64,000 bases of DNA from NCBI GenBank assembly GCA_922989275.2, contig OV277861.1, positions 41,480,623 through 41,544,622 of the forward strand, read 5' to 3'. The notes under the pieces are model-generated. The model saw only the letters and a program-made list of their open reading frames with translations, made no database searches and had not been told where the DNA came from. Shown piece after piece: positions 13,101 to 28,100 of this stretch. Position numbers and translations under genes: made by a program. The stretch is from Gari tellinella (taxonomy: Eukaryota > Mollusca > Bivalvia > Cardiida > Psammobiidae). How positions within the stretch are numbered: the first letter of the stretch is position 1; every line of letters begins with the position of its first letter.

Positions 13101-16100
13101 TCAGTAGTATTCCTGTACACCCACATCCTTAGCTCACCTTTGAAAACAACAACTGAACGGGACCCGTACAGCACAAAATATCCTGGTATAGCAACAAAAA
13201 ACAGAACAGTAGAGCAATGGCAGATGTAAAGCTCCCACAGATCAATGGTCAAAGTTACAAATAATACCAGTATGCATATAGGAAATAATATTTGATATTT
13301 TTATAGAATTTACAACATGTATGTACAAACAAGGGCCACTATGGCCCTAAATCGCTCACCTGGTACACCATGGCAAACTTGACCTATAGTGACCTAGATT
13401 ATGCCTGGCCATGACCCACAATCAACCTCTAGAGTGTAAACAAGATTTTCCTATGATTTGACCTAGTTTTTGAACGGACACAATCCATATTTGATTTTGA
13501 CCTAGATCTGATGTAGGCAAAAATTCTGACAATATTTCATGCAGATCTAGTGAGATTTGTAGCTTCCAAAAGGTTAACACTGTTTTTCTTTGATTTGACC
13601 TAGTGACCTAGTTTTCAACCAGACATCATTCAAAATTAACTGAGCTAGATACCAATGAGGCAATCATGTTGAGCAAAATTCATTAAAATCCAATGAGAGT
13701 TGAAGCATCTAGAGTGTTAACAAGTTTCCCCTATGATTTGACCTAGTGACCTAGTTTTTTACTCTAAATGACCCATATTCGAACTTGACCTTGGTATCAA
13801 TTAAGCAAACATTCTGACCAAAGTGCATAAAGATCAGATGAAATTTATAGCCTCAAGAGTGTTAACGAGGTTTTTCTATGATTTGACCTAGTGACCTACT
13901 TTTTGACCGAACATCACCCATATTCAAACTTGACCTAGATATCAATAAGACAAACATGCTGACCAAGTGTCATCAAGATCCAATGAGATTTGTAGCCTCT
14001 AGAGTGTTAACAAGGTTTTTCTATGATTTGACCTAGTGACCTAGTTTTTGACCGGACATAACCCATATTCGAACTTGACCTTGGTATCAATTAAGCAAAC
14101 ATTCTGACCAAGTTTCACCAAGATCCAATGAGATTTGTAGCCTCTAGAGTGTTAACAAGGTTTTTTCTATGATTTGACCTAAAGACCTAGTTTTTGACCG
14201 GACATGACCCATATTCGAACTTGATCTAGATATCATTGAGATAAACATTCTGATCAAGTTTCATCAAGATCCAATGAGATTTGTAGCCTCTAGAGTGTTA
14301 ACAAGGTTTTTCAATGATTTGACCTAGTGACCTAGTTTTTGACCCAACATGACCTACATTCGAACTTGGCCTAGATTTCTACTAGACAAACATTGTGATC
14401 AAGTTTCATGAAGATTGGATGATGTTTGTAGCTGCTAGAGTGTTAACGAACCAATTGTGGACGGACGTACGACGTACGACGGACGACGGACATCCAGCGA
14501 TCCTAAAAGCTCACCTTGGCACTTCGTGCCAGGTGAGCTAAAAAGTAATAAAGCTAACAGTCAAATATGTGTTAAGGGACCACTATATTAATAAACACAG
14601 TAATTGTTACAGAAGGGTGACCACTTAATGCAGGGCAAAAGTAATGCAGAAGGCTCCCATACTTTTGTCCTGCATTAAGCTGATACCCAACATAACCCAT
14701 TAACTCATAAGTGATAAACAATTATCAATGCTTATCTCAATACAAGCTAGTGGATAAAAGTGTGTCAAAATGAGTCAGTATGAGAATATTGCGCAATGCG
14801 TCAATATGAGTCAGTACGGCTTAATGGGATAAATACCACAAATGTATCATCTTTGTAGTGGTTGCTTAATACAGGTTTGACTTAATTCTTCATAAAGCTT
14901 TCCATTTTAATTAGACTTTTTTGTTTTAAGGACATTAGGCTGGACATACAGTGAAACCTGTCCTGTAAAACTACATGTTGTTGGAAGAAGGCATGGTGGT
15001 GTTGAAGACAGGTGGCAACTTAAAGCAAAATGAAAGTAAAGCAGAAATTTCCTTTGGAAATTTTCTAAATCACTTGTACCTTGCTTAACCCATTACTCCA
15101 TAAATGTGCCTTTTTATGACTTGAATTTAAATATAGTTCCATTTAATGATTTTATATCAATGAATAAAGTCATGAATATGCACAATAAGAAATGTTTTTA
15201 TATTCTAATAGGCGATAGCTACAGCATGCTGAAACTAAAGCAGAATGCGCATTCTGATTTACTTTCAATCTGCTTTAAGTTGAAACCCGTCTTCAAAAAC
15301 TAGCAACAGGCTATGGAGTAAAGGGTTAACACATGTAATTTTCTGCACTGGTTTTGATTAGGCTGCCACCTACAGTGGAGAATCTGTTATTCTTTCCCGT
15401 TTAAACGCAAACGTACGCAAACTCAAAGCACTAAAACGTAGAAAAGAACAACTTTTGGACAATTCTGATAATTCTTGTTTATCTTTGTGGCAAACAGTTT
15501 GGAGCCTGATCAGACGCCGGGTTACCCGGCGTCTGATCTGGTTCCAAACTGTTTGCACTGCAAATAATAGTTTTAGCGTAAACGCGTTTATTGGGAAAGA
15601 ATAACTTTTTCTCCACTGTATTACCAGCCTGCTTCAAACACCTCTCCTTAACACTAACCACTTTAAAAACATGTCTTAACCCATTACTCCATAGATATGC
15701 ATTTTTAATACACCTTAAATTTATTCCTTGACTGAAGAAAATAGTTCCACTTTATACAGTCATGAATATGCACCATAAGAAATGTTTTCTATATCGGATC
15801 CTAGTAGATGGAAGCTTGAAGCAGTCTGAAAGTAAAGCAGAATGTGTCTTAAGGCACATTCTGCTTTACTTTCAACCTGCTCTTTTAAGGCACATTCTGC
15901 TTTACTTTCAACCTGCTTTAAGCGGTTACCTGTCTTCAAAACTAGAAACCGACTATGGGGTAACGGGTTAACCCATTGCCCCATTATATAAGTCGGTTTC
16001 TAGTTTTGAAGACATGTGACCACTTAAAGCAGGTTGAAAGTAAAGCAGAATGCGCCTTAAGGTGCATTCTGCTTTACTTTCAGCCTGCTTTAAGTTTCCA

Positions 16101-19100
16101 TCTGCTAGGATAATATAAAAACATTCCTATTGTGTATGTATATGACTTATAAAGTGGAACTGTTTTCTTCAGTTGAGGAATAAATTAGAGGCTTAAAAAG
16201 TCGTATTTATGGGGTGATGGGTTAAACACTAAACATGTTATAACTTGCCTTTAACACTAAAAAGGAGGCATGTAGGATCACCTATCTTAAAACTGTACTA
16301 TATAATCCAAACAATCTATGTACACTATTCCAGTATCAACAATTTACCTTGAAACAGGTCACCTCCAATATTCAGCCATCTATCAATGGCTGAAATCCTT
16401 ATTACTTTAAACGACTTGTATAAATCTACCAAATAATGTTTCAACTTCTCTAGGCTATCATTTCCATTCATCAAAATGAATTAGTTATACATTTGTATAA
16501 CGCAATGATCCCATTTAGCTTTAAAGCACCTTGATGTTCAATCATCTATATCCAACATGTATTTTATTATACATACTTATTGCCACTAGCTCAGAACATA
16601 TCTACCTGGTATATATTATAATATACAGCAAACTCCCTCAATGGCGACAACTAATAAGGCTTATTGATTGTATGAAAGACAGGTGACATCTTAAAGCAAG
16701 GTGACAGTAAAACAGAAAGCTCCTAAGCTACTAAAGGAGCTTTCTGTTTTACTTTTACCTTCTTTTAAGCAGCCACCTGCCCTAAACACATAATAATTAA
16801 CACAACTTAGGTCGTAATATAGAGGTTTTACTGTATTATAATATACCATTCAAATATGTAATACAGTGGAGAATCTGTTATTCTTTCCCGTTTAAACGCA
16901 AACGTACACAAACGCAAAGCACTAAAACGTAGAAAAAAAAAACTTTTGGACATTTCTGATAATTCTTGTTTATCTTGGTGGCAAACAGTTTGGAGCCTGA
17001 TCAGACGCCGGGTTACCCGGCGTCTGATCTGGCTCCAAACTGTTTGCACTGCAAATAATAGTTTTAGCGTAAACACATTTATTGGGAAAGAATAACACAT
17101 TCTCCACTGTAATCCTTACATGGCTGACTTTGCAAATGGACTTTTTCATTTACTAAATCAAGACCAGTTTATGATGACTGTTGCATGCTTTCACCTGAAG
17201 ATATTCAAATTATAGTGGCAAACAGTGCAGACTGCCTTTAAGGAGCCCTCTGATGATAGATCAGGGTCCACACTGTGTCATTTTGTATGAAGTGTACAAA
17301 ACAACCCTAAAAGGCCAAAAAAGGACTAGACTTAATTCGATTGGAATTGTCCATTTGAAGTTTCAGGGGTGAAAGAGTTCATGAAAAAAATGGAAGACTC
17401 CATTTGTACATTCAGCAGTGTGAGGGCTATCTTGATCAATAACAGCTAAAAGGCCAGCTGAATGCCTGTTACAATACTAAGAATATTTCTTTATAGTGTT
17501 ACCATGGTTACATTATTACCTCAAAACACCTTGCATCCCAGCAAATAATATCTGATGTATGTGGAAATAGTCTACATCCAGATCAGTTTGCATATAGCAA
17601 GTCAATAGATGGTAGTAAGAGTTTTCATTCTAATACCTCATAATGTAGAGCAAAATGGAGAGTAGGGGTTGTATGATACTTTAACCCCTTGAACCCTAGT
17701 CCCGCATATAGGCATCCTTTTCAAACAGTGCACATGTGGATAGTACACTTGTCCTATGCAAACAGTAAAGACCCAGATCAGAGGGCTCCTAGGAGCCCTC
17801 TGATCAGGGTCTTCACTGTTTGTCATAATGCCAAACATAGACAAAAACAACCCTTTAAAGTCAGAAATGGACTAGACTTAAATGGAAACTGGAATTGTCC
17901 ATTTAAAGTTTCAGGGAGGAAAGAGTTAATATTAGACCAGCCAATACCAAATTGAGATATGTCAGTCAGGCTGTGATGGAATCTAGGCATGTAGAAAATT
18001 TAACCTTGTGCATGCTATGTAAATGACCTCTGCAGAATCTGCCCTCTGCAACATTTCTCTAATCTGTACGCATTATTTTTCCGAAAATATCATAAGAGTG
18101 TCAAACAATTTGGATCCAGATAAGACACTGAGTTACTTGGTGTTTAATCTGGATCCAAACTATTTGCAGTAGTTATCACAAATACGCCAGCAGCGTGCTG
18201 AGTGTTAAATTGGAGCTTCAGCTGTTACAAGATCATCATAATAGATTATTATGTGATACATGTTGAATGCTTCTCAAGCATGTACATCATTGCTACAGTC
18301 ATATCTTTCTTACCCGTTACTTTATAGCCTGTTTCTAGTATTGAAGATAGTTGACTACTTAAAGCAGGTTGATAGTAAAGCAGAATTCAGCCTGCTTTAA
18401 GCTACCATCAGCCAGGTTACAGAAAATATTTCTTATGATTCTATCCATGAGACCATGACTTTATATTTTGAAACTAGTTTTTCAGTAGAGGAATAAATTA
18501 AGCCATTACCCCATAAATACACCTTTTTATGCCTTTAATTTATTCCTCTACTGAAAATAGTTCCACTTTACACAGCCTTGAATAATATTTTTTTTTTTAT
18601 GTACTGTAAGAAATATTTCCTATATTCTTGTAGAGGGTAGCTAATTCTTGTAGATGGTACATGCTGAATGCTTTTGAAGACTTTACGTCATTGCTACTGT
18701 CACATCTTTCCTAACCCTTCCCTTTACCAATCTGTTCTGTGTTCAAGACAGATGATTGCTAAAAATGGCAACCATATAATAAAGCAGCATGGATATGTCT
18801 GAACAAACAACACTGCATAAGGCTGGGAATAGTATTACAGAAAGCTTCTAGAAGAGCTTTCAGCATTACTTTTGTGCCCTGCATCAAGTAATTAGTAGTC
18901 TTAACCCTTTACCCCATAATCTGTTTCTTGTTTGAAGACAGGTGACCACTTAAAGCAGGTTGAAAGTGAAGCAGAATGCGCCTTAAAAAGGCGCATTCTG
19001 CTTTACTTTCAGCCTGCTTTAAGCTAAAATCTGGTAGGATATAGAAAATATTTCTCATTGTACCTATGCATGACTGTTTTAAAAGGAACCATTTTCTTCA

Positions 19101-22100
19101 GTGGAGGTATAATTTGAAGGCGTAAAAAGGTGTATTTATGGGGTTATAATGGGTTAAAGCCTGCCCATGGATCTTGTTTTATCATGGTTACTAGCACAAG
19201 GTTGACTGTCTTCACTCTGCTGAATTGACAACAGTATGTACACTATAGCCTAGTTACAAGAACTATATAGGTAGCAGCTGGCTATAACAAAAGCTGCAGA
19301 TCAACTAAATATCTACTTTCACTTTCACCTTTTTGGTATAAATATGCCTTTGACCATTTCCCTCATTATCTGGAAGTCCTTTTAGAGGATTTAATTTATT
19401 CCTCCACCGAAGAAAATAGTTACAATTTATAAAGTCATGAATATGCATCATAACAAATATGTTCTTCATCCGAGATGTTAGCTTAAAGCAGGCTGAAAAA
19501 AAACCCAGAATTTGCCATAAGGTGCATTCTGCTTTACTTTCAACCTGTATTAAGTGGTCACCTGTCTTCAAAACTAGAAACAGGTTCTGGGGTAATGGGT
19601 TAAGCCTTTCTCACACAGACAGTTTTCAGTGTTTAACCTTTTACTCCACAGAAGTGCCTTTTAGCACATTTAATTTATTCCTCCACTGAACAAAATAGTT
19701 CATATTTATAGAAGTAATGAATATGTATTATAAGAAATATTTTCTATATTCTATCAGATGGTAGCTTAAAGCAGGCTGAAAGTAAAGCAGAATGCGCCTT
19801 AAGGCACATTCTGCTTTACTTTCAACTTGCTTTGAGTGGTCACCTATATGTCATACTAGAAATAGGATATGGAGTAAAGGGTTTAAGACATTTGATTGCT
19901 TAAAACAAGCTGAAAGTAAAGCTGAAAGCTCCTGGAGGAGCTTTTGCTTTACTTTCAGCCTGCTTTAAGCTACCATTATCCTCGGGGTAAGGCAGTTAAG
20001 GGATTAAGGGGATACTTGGGCACATCTAACTTTGACATTAGCCACATTTTATTACCTCTGAGATCGAGATTTTCTTTCTCCATTCTTATCAACAGCAGTG
20101 TTTCTAATATGGCCTTCTTCCAGAGAGCTCGGAGTTCCTCTGATGAACGCTTGCTAGTTTTACCCTCTAAATCCTCCTCATCCCTTTCTGTAAGAAATTG
20201 TCAAATTAGAAAACAAACAATACTTAACAAACACTGACCTAATCAATGCTATAATGTACAGTTAAACTTTTAAGTATCGAACTTCAATAAATCGACTATC
20301 TCACCGAGTCAAAGTTTTTTTAAGTCCCAATCTTTTTTCACTATTCTGCACTCCCTCTCTACAACGACACCCAATGGGAGAAAACTGTGTGCGTTGTTTG
20401 GAGGGAGTTGTTATAGGGAGGAAAATTGGCTAACATTTGCAAACAGCTTAAATCCAGATCAGACGCCGCGTAACGCAGCGTCTGATCTAGATTCAAGCTG
20501 TTTGTCACTCGTCATTACGTCTTTTCTGTCAAAATGTCCATTATGAAATTTTGAGAAAAACAGCAAACGATAATTTATAGCAGACAAAATTGCAGCCGTG
20601 AAAAGGTTGGACATAATTGTCTTGTTTGGGGGAAGAGCGGCAAGCGTGGTTGTAAGGAGGGAATCGTTGTTGGGAGGGCCGTTCTAGAGAGGGAACACTG
20701 TATATTCTTTGTAAAAGCAAATTTGAAGCAATGTAAAACAAGGGCCACTATGGCCCTAAATCGCTCACCTGGTAACCATGTACACCGTGTGACCTAGTTT
20801 TTGACCGGGCATGACCCTCATTCTAACTTGACCTCGATTTCAATGAGACAAACATTTTGTTCAAGTTTCTTGAAGATTCAATGAATTTTGTAGTCTCTAG
20901 AGTGTTAACGAGGTTTTTGGATGATTTGACCTAGTGACCTAGTTTTTGACAAGACATTAGCCACATTTGAACTTGACCTATATTTCATTCAGGCAAACCA
21001 TTTCATGAAGTTTTATGAAGATCAAATGAAATTTGTAGTCTCTAGAGTGTAAATAAGGTTTTTCGATGATTCGACCTAGTGACCTAGTTTTTGACCGGAC
21101 ATGACCCACATTTTAACTTGACCTAGATTTCATTAAGGCAAACTTTTTGATGAAGTTTCATGAAGATCCAATGAAATTTGTAGTCTCTAAAGTGTTAACA
21201 AGGTTTTTCGAAGATTTGACCTAGTGACCTAATTTTTGACCGGACATGACCCACATTCGAACTTGGCCTAGATTGCATTGAGGCAATCATATTGATGAAG
21301 TTTTATGAAGATCCATTGAAATTTGTAGCCTCTAGAGTGTTAACAAGGTTTTTCGATAATTTGACCTATTGACCTAGTTTTTGACCGGACATGACCCACA
21401 TTCGAACTTGACCTAGATTTCATTGAGGCAAACATTTTGATGAAGTTTCATCAAGATCCAATGAAATGTGTAGTTTTAGAGTGTTAACAAGGTTTTTCGA
21501 AGATTTGACCTAGTGACCTAGTTTTTGACCGGACATGACCCACATTCGAACTTGGCCTAGATTGCATTGAGGCAATCATATTGATGAAGTTTTATGAAGA
21601 TCCATTGAAATTTGTAGCCTCTAGAGTGTTAACAAGGTTTTTCGATAATTTGACCTAGTGACCTAGTTTTTGACCGGACATGACCCACATTCGAACTTGA
21701 CCTAGATTTCATTAAGGCAAACATTTTGATGAAGTTTCATCAAGATCCAATGAAATGTGTAGTCTCTAGAGTGTTAACAAGGTTTTTCGAAGATTTGACC
21801 TAGTGACCTAGTTTTTGACCGGACATGACCCACATTCGAACTTGGCCTAGATTTCATTGAGGCAATCATATTGATTGAGTTTCATGAAGATCCAATGAAA
21901 TGTGTAGTCTCTAGAGTGTTAACAAGGTTTTTCGAAGATTTGACCTAGTGACCTAGTTTTTGACCGGACATGACCCACATTCGAACTTGACCTAGATTTC
22001 ATTGAGGCAAACATTGTGACCAAGTTTCATCAAGATCCAATGAGATTTGAACCTGCTAGAGTGTTAACGAACAATTGTGAACGGACAGACAGACAGACGT

Positions 22101-25100
22101 TCTCACAGTTGGACATTTGTTGGGTATATTTTTTGTTTAAAAGTACCCAACAGTACACTAAAATACCCAACAATAACAATAGGGCAATCACGGAATGAAT
22201 GGAATCTATTGTTCTCCCTACCCAACAAAGGACCTTTCGTGCGCTCAGACAGACAGACGATGGACGACGGACATCCAGCGATCCTAAAAGCTCACCTTGG
22301 CTCTACGTGCCAGGTGAGCTAAAAAGAAGAGACATTGCAAAATCAGATCAGCCCTTTGCTAGAATTGCTGTGTGTGATCCATCTACTCAATAGAGTGAAC
22401 AACAAATTGTCTAAGACTGATACTGCTGGTCTGTAATTACAAATATTGTGAACATTTTCTGAATTTCATTTCTAATGAGAAGTCGCAAAATTGCTGACAA
22501 TTTAGTGATAAAAAGACTGTAGACTCTGTAAGATGTCAATGTTTCAAATACTGCCAATGATCTGGATCTACTACACTGCTGATGAAATGCAAAAGGTAGT
22601 CTCATGACACAGTTCAATTTGCACTAAACAGCTCAGCCTAATTATCTTAAATCTTTCAACACTAAGTAGCTATTGTGGGTTATTAGGTTCCCTTGTGGAT
22701 ATTTCTAGTATCTTAAACATGAGCCAGTCTTCTTGGAATTCTGGGTAGTTTAATAAATACTGGTCTAAATTAACAGTGTAGACTCAGATCAGAGGGCACC
22801 TTTATGAGCCCTCTGATCTTGGACTACACTGTTTGCAAATGTCATGAGTATGAGCTTTCAGGTACATGGTGTTGAAAGAGTTAATCACTTCAAGACATTG
22901 TGTTTCCAGAACACAAATAAAAGACAATCACAAACCATCTAGAGTAGGTGTTCTTGGGTGGCGGGCAGGGGTGACAACTCTGTTGAATATCTCCTGTCTC
23001 CAGGATCCCCGTCTACTATTTGGGGTACGGTTCTCAGGAGTTAACAGATGGTCTTGATCCTCCTCGCTGGAAGCGCTGTGACCAGAGCTACGTCGCCGTG
23101 GAGAGCTGGCATTGGCCAGTATAAACCTACAGGAGATAAAGTAGAGTCAAATAAAGTGTTTACCCTTCCTCAGTATTGACCAATGCAGGGGTTTTCTTAG
23201 GCTGATTGGGAATGACTCCAGTTCAGAGCTAATTGGGAAAAATTTGCGTCGTTTTAAGTCAAATTGGGAAAAATTTGCATCGTTTATAGTCAAATTGGGA
23301 ATTTTGCATGGACCATAATCAAACAGTTAAATATATAAAATTCTAACTGAATTTGACTGCTTGCAATAAATTGTCCAACGAAACCCTCATTAAGGGTATG
23401 GGTATGCAGCTTGCATTAGCAGTTTTTGTTTTAAAGATGCTTAAAACAAACTCTGCTTGTTCTAAACTCTTCAAATTGGGAATTTTATTACCAAAGATTT
23501 GGCAAAATGGCTAGTTTTGGCAATTGGGAATGACTCCGTTTTTGGGTACCAGTTATATAAGGAGGAAAAACACTGCAATGCAAGTATTAACCCATTCCCC
23601 CATAAATACACCTTTTTACACCTTTAATTTATTTCTCCACTCAGGAAAAAAGTTCTCATTTATACAGTTATGAATATGTATAATAAGAATTATTTTCTAT
23701 ATTTTAGCAGATTGTACCTTAAAGCAGGCTGAAAGTAAAGCAGAATGCGCCTTAAGGCGCATTCTGCTTTACTTTCAACCTGCTTTAAGTGGTCTCCTTT
23801 TTTCAAAACTAGAAACAGGCTATGGTGTAATGGGTTAATCATGTACTCTTTCTTTGATTCTCATCTTTGATAAATTAAATTTCGCACAAAATGCCTGCAA
23901 CTCCCTTAAAACATTCAACTCATTTGTTACAATTCAACTTTTTGTCCTATATGCAAACAGCATAGACTCAGCTCTTACAGGAGTCCTCTGATCATGGTCT
24001 GCACTGTTTGTCATTTTGCAATAAATAGGAGAAAACAATGCTTAATAGTAAACAAGATGTGTTTTTCGAAACACTTAGCCCCCTGATGTGACCATGACCT
24101 CTAAATGATCTTGAACTTTGTCTGACAAATACCAACTTATATTGAGCTTAAGAGCTTTTAGAGTTGAGAACAAATGCAATGTATGTGGTCTCTATCACAC
24201 ATAGCTCTAAAGTTATGGCAACATTAAAATTCAGCCTATATGACCTCTAAATGACCTTGACATTTGTCAGACATGACCCAACCTGTACTGAGTTCAAGAA
24301 TTTCTCAAGTTGAATACACGTGCCAACTATGAGGTCTCTATCACATGTAGTTCCAAAGTTAAAATTCAGACTATTTGACCTCTAAATGACTTCTAAATAA
24401 TATTGACCTTTGTCCGACATGACCAATCTTGTAATGAGCTCAAGAGCTTTTTGAGTCGACTACACAAACAAAATATTAGGTCTTTATTACATGTTATTCT
24501 AAAGTTATGGCCAAAGTTTAAGTTGTGGACAGACAGACAGACAAATAGACAGGGCAAATAATATGCCTCAAACTAAGTCGTACGGGGGCATAAAAATTGA
24601 CTAAGACTGTATTAGAAATGGGAATTGTACGATTGAAGTTTCAGAGGTGAATGATTAAATGTTTATCACATTGATAAATCTTACATATGTTTCATAGGAC
24701 TTTCACTGGCTCTTCTCTTCTCTTGTTCCTTCAGCTCAGCTTTCTGCCTCTCCTCCTGTCTCGCCGCCACCCTGCCCATGGTTGCTGCATCTGGTACCGC
24801 CCCTACAGTAGAGCTGCGTGGTCTCTGGGTGGGAGAGGGAGGGGGACTGGGGAAGTCAAAGTGTACATGTTCCTTGGCTGACACCATGGGGGAAGGTGCA
24901 GGTGACGCCTCAGGGGTAGACCCAGTTGAATGATCCTGTAACACATGAAATAGAAGAAAACCCATTACTCCATATATACTCATTTATACGCCTTTGATTT
25001 ATTGCTTCACTGAAGAAAATAGTTCAAATTTATAGTCATGAAAATTTATCATAAATATTTTCTATATTTTGGCAGGTGGTAGCTTAAGGCAGGCTGAAAG

Positions 25101-28100
25101 TAAGGCAGTCACCTGTAGTCAACAACATCAATAAATATTCATTTGAGGTGCATATTCAGAGGAAGTAATAAAGGCATTCAATAGCAGTTATATGGTAGAA
25201 AGGGAGTTAAATCACATTTTACTACAGTTCTACTAGAGTTGCCTCCCTCAACATCAGATATATATTCTGTAATTATGCTCTCTGTGATGTCACTCTTATA
25301 ACTTTAATCCTTATAAACATGAAGTGCTGGTAACTATACCATGGACTTACTAAAATCCACTGTCTATATGCCTGATATAGTGAAACCTCTAAATTGGACA
25401 TGTGTGGGGACAACAAAAAATTTCCTGTTAGAGGGGTTTCCAGTTTAGAGGGACAAAAGCAGAAGTCCGGTTTAGAGAGCATTCCGATATTTAGAAGTTC
25501 CGGTTTGGAGGGGTTCCACTGTACTCAGGACTGTCCGTGGTGCATGGGAGTTACTTTTAACCATCAACTAAACACCAAGAAACAGAATTAACACAAAGTT
25601 ATTATGATTAACCCATTACCACATAAATACACCTTTTTACGCCTCAAGTGTATTCATCCATTGAGACAAATAGTTCCAATTTACACAATCATGAATATAT
25701 ACCATTAGAAATATTTTCTAGCAGATTTTTGCTTAAAGCAGGCTGAAAGTAAAGCAGAATGCGCCCTAAGACGCATTCTGCTTTACATTCAACCTGCTTT
25801 TAGTAGTACCTTGTTTTGAAAACTAGAAACAGGCTATGGGGTAAAGGGGTTAAACTCAGTTACCATGGACTTGCTAAAGCTGCCTCCCTCACTGTCAGTG
25901 GTGCCACTCCTGTGTCGGAATGCTTCCTTCACCTCTTCAGTCTTGTTATGCACGTTAGACAGGATAGACTCAAAGGATGTGGTCAGCGTCTTCTTGGCTC
26001 GGTTTCTAATACTGTCAAAGGCTGACTTCTGGGGCTTCATCTTCATGTCTGTCAGGTAAAACTGCAGGAACACAATAATTCAACAGACAGAGTTTTCACA
26101 TTAATTAACCCAACTGACTCATTTTGACTCATTGTGCAATAGCCTCATTTTGACATATCTACTTACTTGTATTGAGATAAGCATTGATAATTGTTAATCG
26201 CTTATGAGTTAATGGGTTAAGAAAGAAACGAAAGAGAGGCAAAGGTATTGCTATGAAAAATAGCTTAACCCTTTTCCCCATAGAAGCGCCTTTTATCGCA
26301 TTAAATTTACTCCTGCACTGAAGAAAATAGTTCCAATTCATACAGTCCTGAACATGTACCGTAAGAAATATTTTTCTATATTCTTGTAGATGGAAGCTTA
26401 AAGTAGACTGAAAGTAAAGCAGAATGCGTCTGAAGGCGCATTCTGCTTTACTTTCAACCTGCTTTAAGTGATCACTTGTCTTCAAAATTAGAAACATGCT
26501 ATGGGGTAAAGTGTTTTAAAACAAGGGCCACTATGGCCCTATATCGCTCACCTGGTACACCATGTAAAACTTTACCTATAGTGACCTAGATTTTGACCCA
26601 ACATGACCAATATTCAACCTTGACCTAGATTTTAATAAGGCAAACATTTTGACCAAGTTTCATCAAGATCAAAAGATAAATGTAGCTTCTAGAGCGTAAA
26701 CAATGTATTTTTATGATTTGACCTAATGACCTAGTTTTTAACCAGACATGACCCATATTCGTACTTGACCTAGATATCAATAAGTCAAACAATGTGATCA
26801 CGTTTCATGAAGATCTAATGAGATTTGTAGCCTGTAGAGTGTTAACAAGGTTTTTCTATGATTTGACCAAGTGACCTAGTTTTTGACCGGACATGACCCG
26901 AATTTCAAACTTGACCTAGATATCAATGAGGCAAACATTTTGACCAAGTTTCATGAAAATCTAATGACATTTGTAGCCTCTAGAGTGTTAACAAAGTTTT
27001 TCTATGATTTGACCTTGTGACCTAGTTTTTTACCGGACTTGACCCACATCCGAACTTGACCTAGATTTCAACATGACAAATATTTTGACCAAGTTTCATG
27101 AAGATCTAATTAAATTTGTAGTCTCTAGAGTGTTAACAAGGTTTTTCTATGATTTGACCTAGTGACCTAGTTTTTGACCAGACATGACCTACATTCAAAC
27201 TTGACCTAGATTTCATCAAGACAAACATTGTCATCAAGTTTCATGAAGATCCAATGAAATTTGTAGCCACTAGAGTGTTAGCGAACAATTGTGAACGGAC
27301 GACGGACGACAGACGACGGACGACGGACATCCAGCGATCCTAATAGCTTACCTTGGCACTTTGTGCCAGGTGAGCTAAAAATTAAGATTTAATGTAGGTC
27401 CCTCTGATCAGGGTCAGCCCTGTTTGTCCTTTAGCAATATGCTGCTTTAAAACAACACTAAACAATTAACAAGAGCACTAAATCTGGTGCCAAAGCTTGT
27501 TTGAAGATGAGTGAAAAATACAATAAAATTAGGTCATGGTCAAGGTAAATTCGTAAAATATTTTGGTATGTCTGGACAGGGCTTGTCAACATGAACATGT
27601 ATACCAAATATTAAGGTTGCAAATGAAAATGTGAAATAGTACAACGACAATGACAACAAGCATAACAACGACGCAGATGCCAGAGTGATGATTATAGCAT
27701 GTTTTTGTTTTAAGAAAAAAACAAGAGCCGCATTCGGCCCTAAATCGCTCACCTGAGGAACTATTGTGTTGTACTCGATGCATAATGAATTTTGTCATTG
27801 CATGTATGTGGACTGTTGCATGAAACTGAAACAACTCGGAATTAGGTTTTCCTGTAGAAGTCTATGTAAAACTGATAAGCCCCGGGGCGGGTCCATTTTT
27901 TACCCTGGGGTCATGATTTGAACAATCTTGGTAGAGGACCAAAAGGCAAAGCTAGATGCCAAATATAAAAGGTATGGGCCTTACGGTTTCAGAGGAGAAG
28001 AATTTTAAAGGCTTTACTACATAAGTCTTTGTAAAACTTATAAGCCCCGGGAAGGGGCCATTTTTGATCCGAGGGTCATGATTTGAACAATCTTGGTAGA

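Larger units (their letters stand above)
5209..20055 (-). other. Intron 10 (14.8 kb)
   Basis: Almost wholly repeats, listed separately. I see no recognisable content in 6690-7400, 7690-8010, 8462-9060, 9312-9690, 10577-10920, 11803-12110, 12891-13327, 16226-16620 and 19158-19370. 6780-7080 is less AT-rich, with several TGACGTCA-like motifs, but codes for nothing I know. Confidence 0.75.
20188..22935 (-). other. Intron 9
   Basis: Holds a T MITE (20346-20703), pearl-A copy 2 and a core-2 fragment at 22772-22836 (AACAGTGTAGACTCAGATCA arms). 22326-22770 shows nothing recognised. Confidence 0.8.
23127..24684 (-). other. Intron 8
   Basis: 23190-23330 has an irregular short repeat (CAAATTGGGAAAAATTTGC three times). 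PBM1 at 23587-23838 (TTAACCCATTCCCCCATAAA to GGTGTAATGGGTTAA). PBM2 hairpin fragment at 23945-24030. Pearl-F at 24051-24596. Confidence 0.75.

Noticed and set aside
13328..14544. Regularly spaced repeats resembling a CRISPR array
   Set aside because: Units of about 150 bp are contiguous tandem copies without unique spacers, inside a transposon with terminal hairpins, in a eukaryotic intron.
15370..15661. Overlapping minus-strand frames of about 60 codons ([15 protein letters not shown])
   Set aside because: The same peptide appears at 16828-17100; both lie in S-family MITE hairpins.
24687..24881. Plus-strand Leu-rich frame of 64 codons
   Set aside because: Antisense shadow of exon 8.
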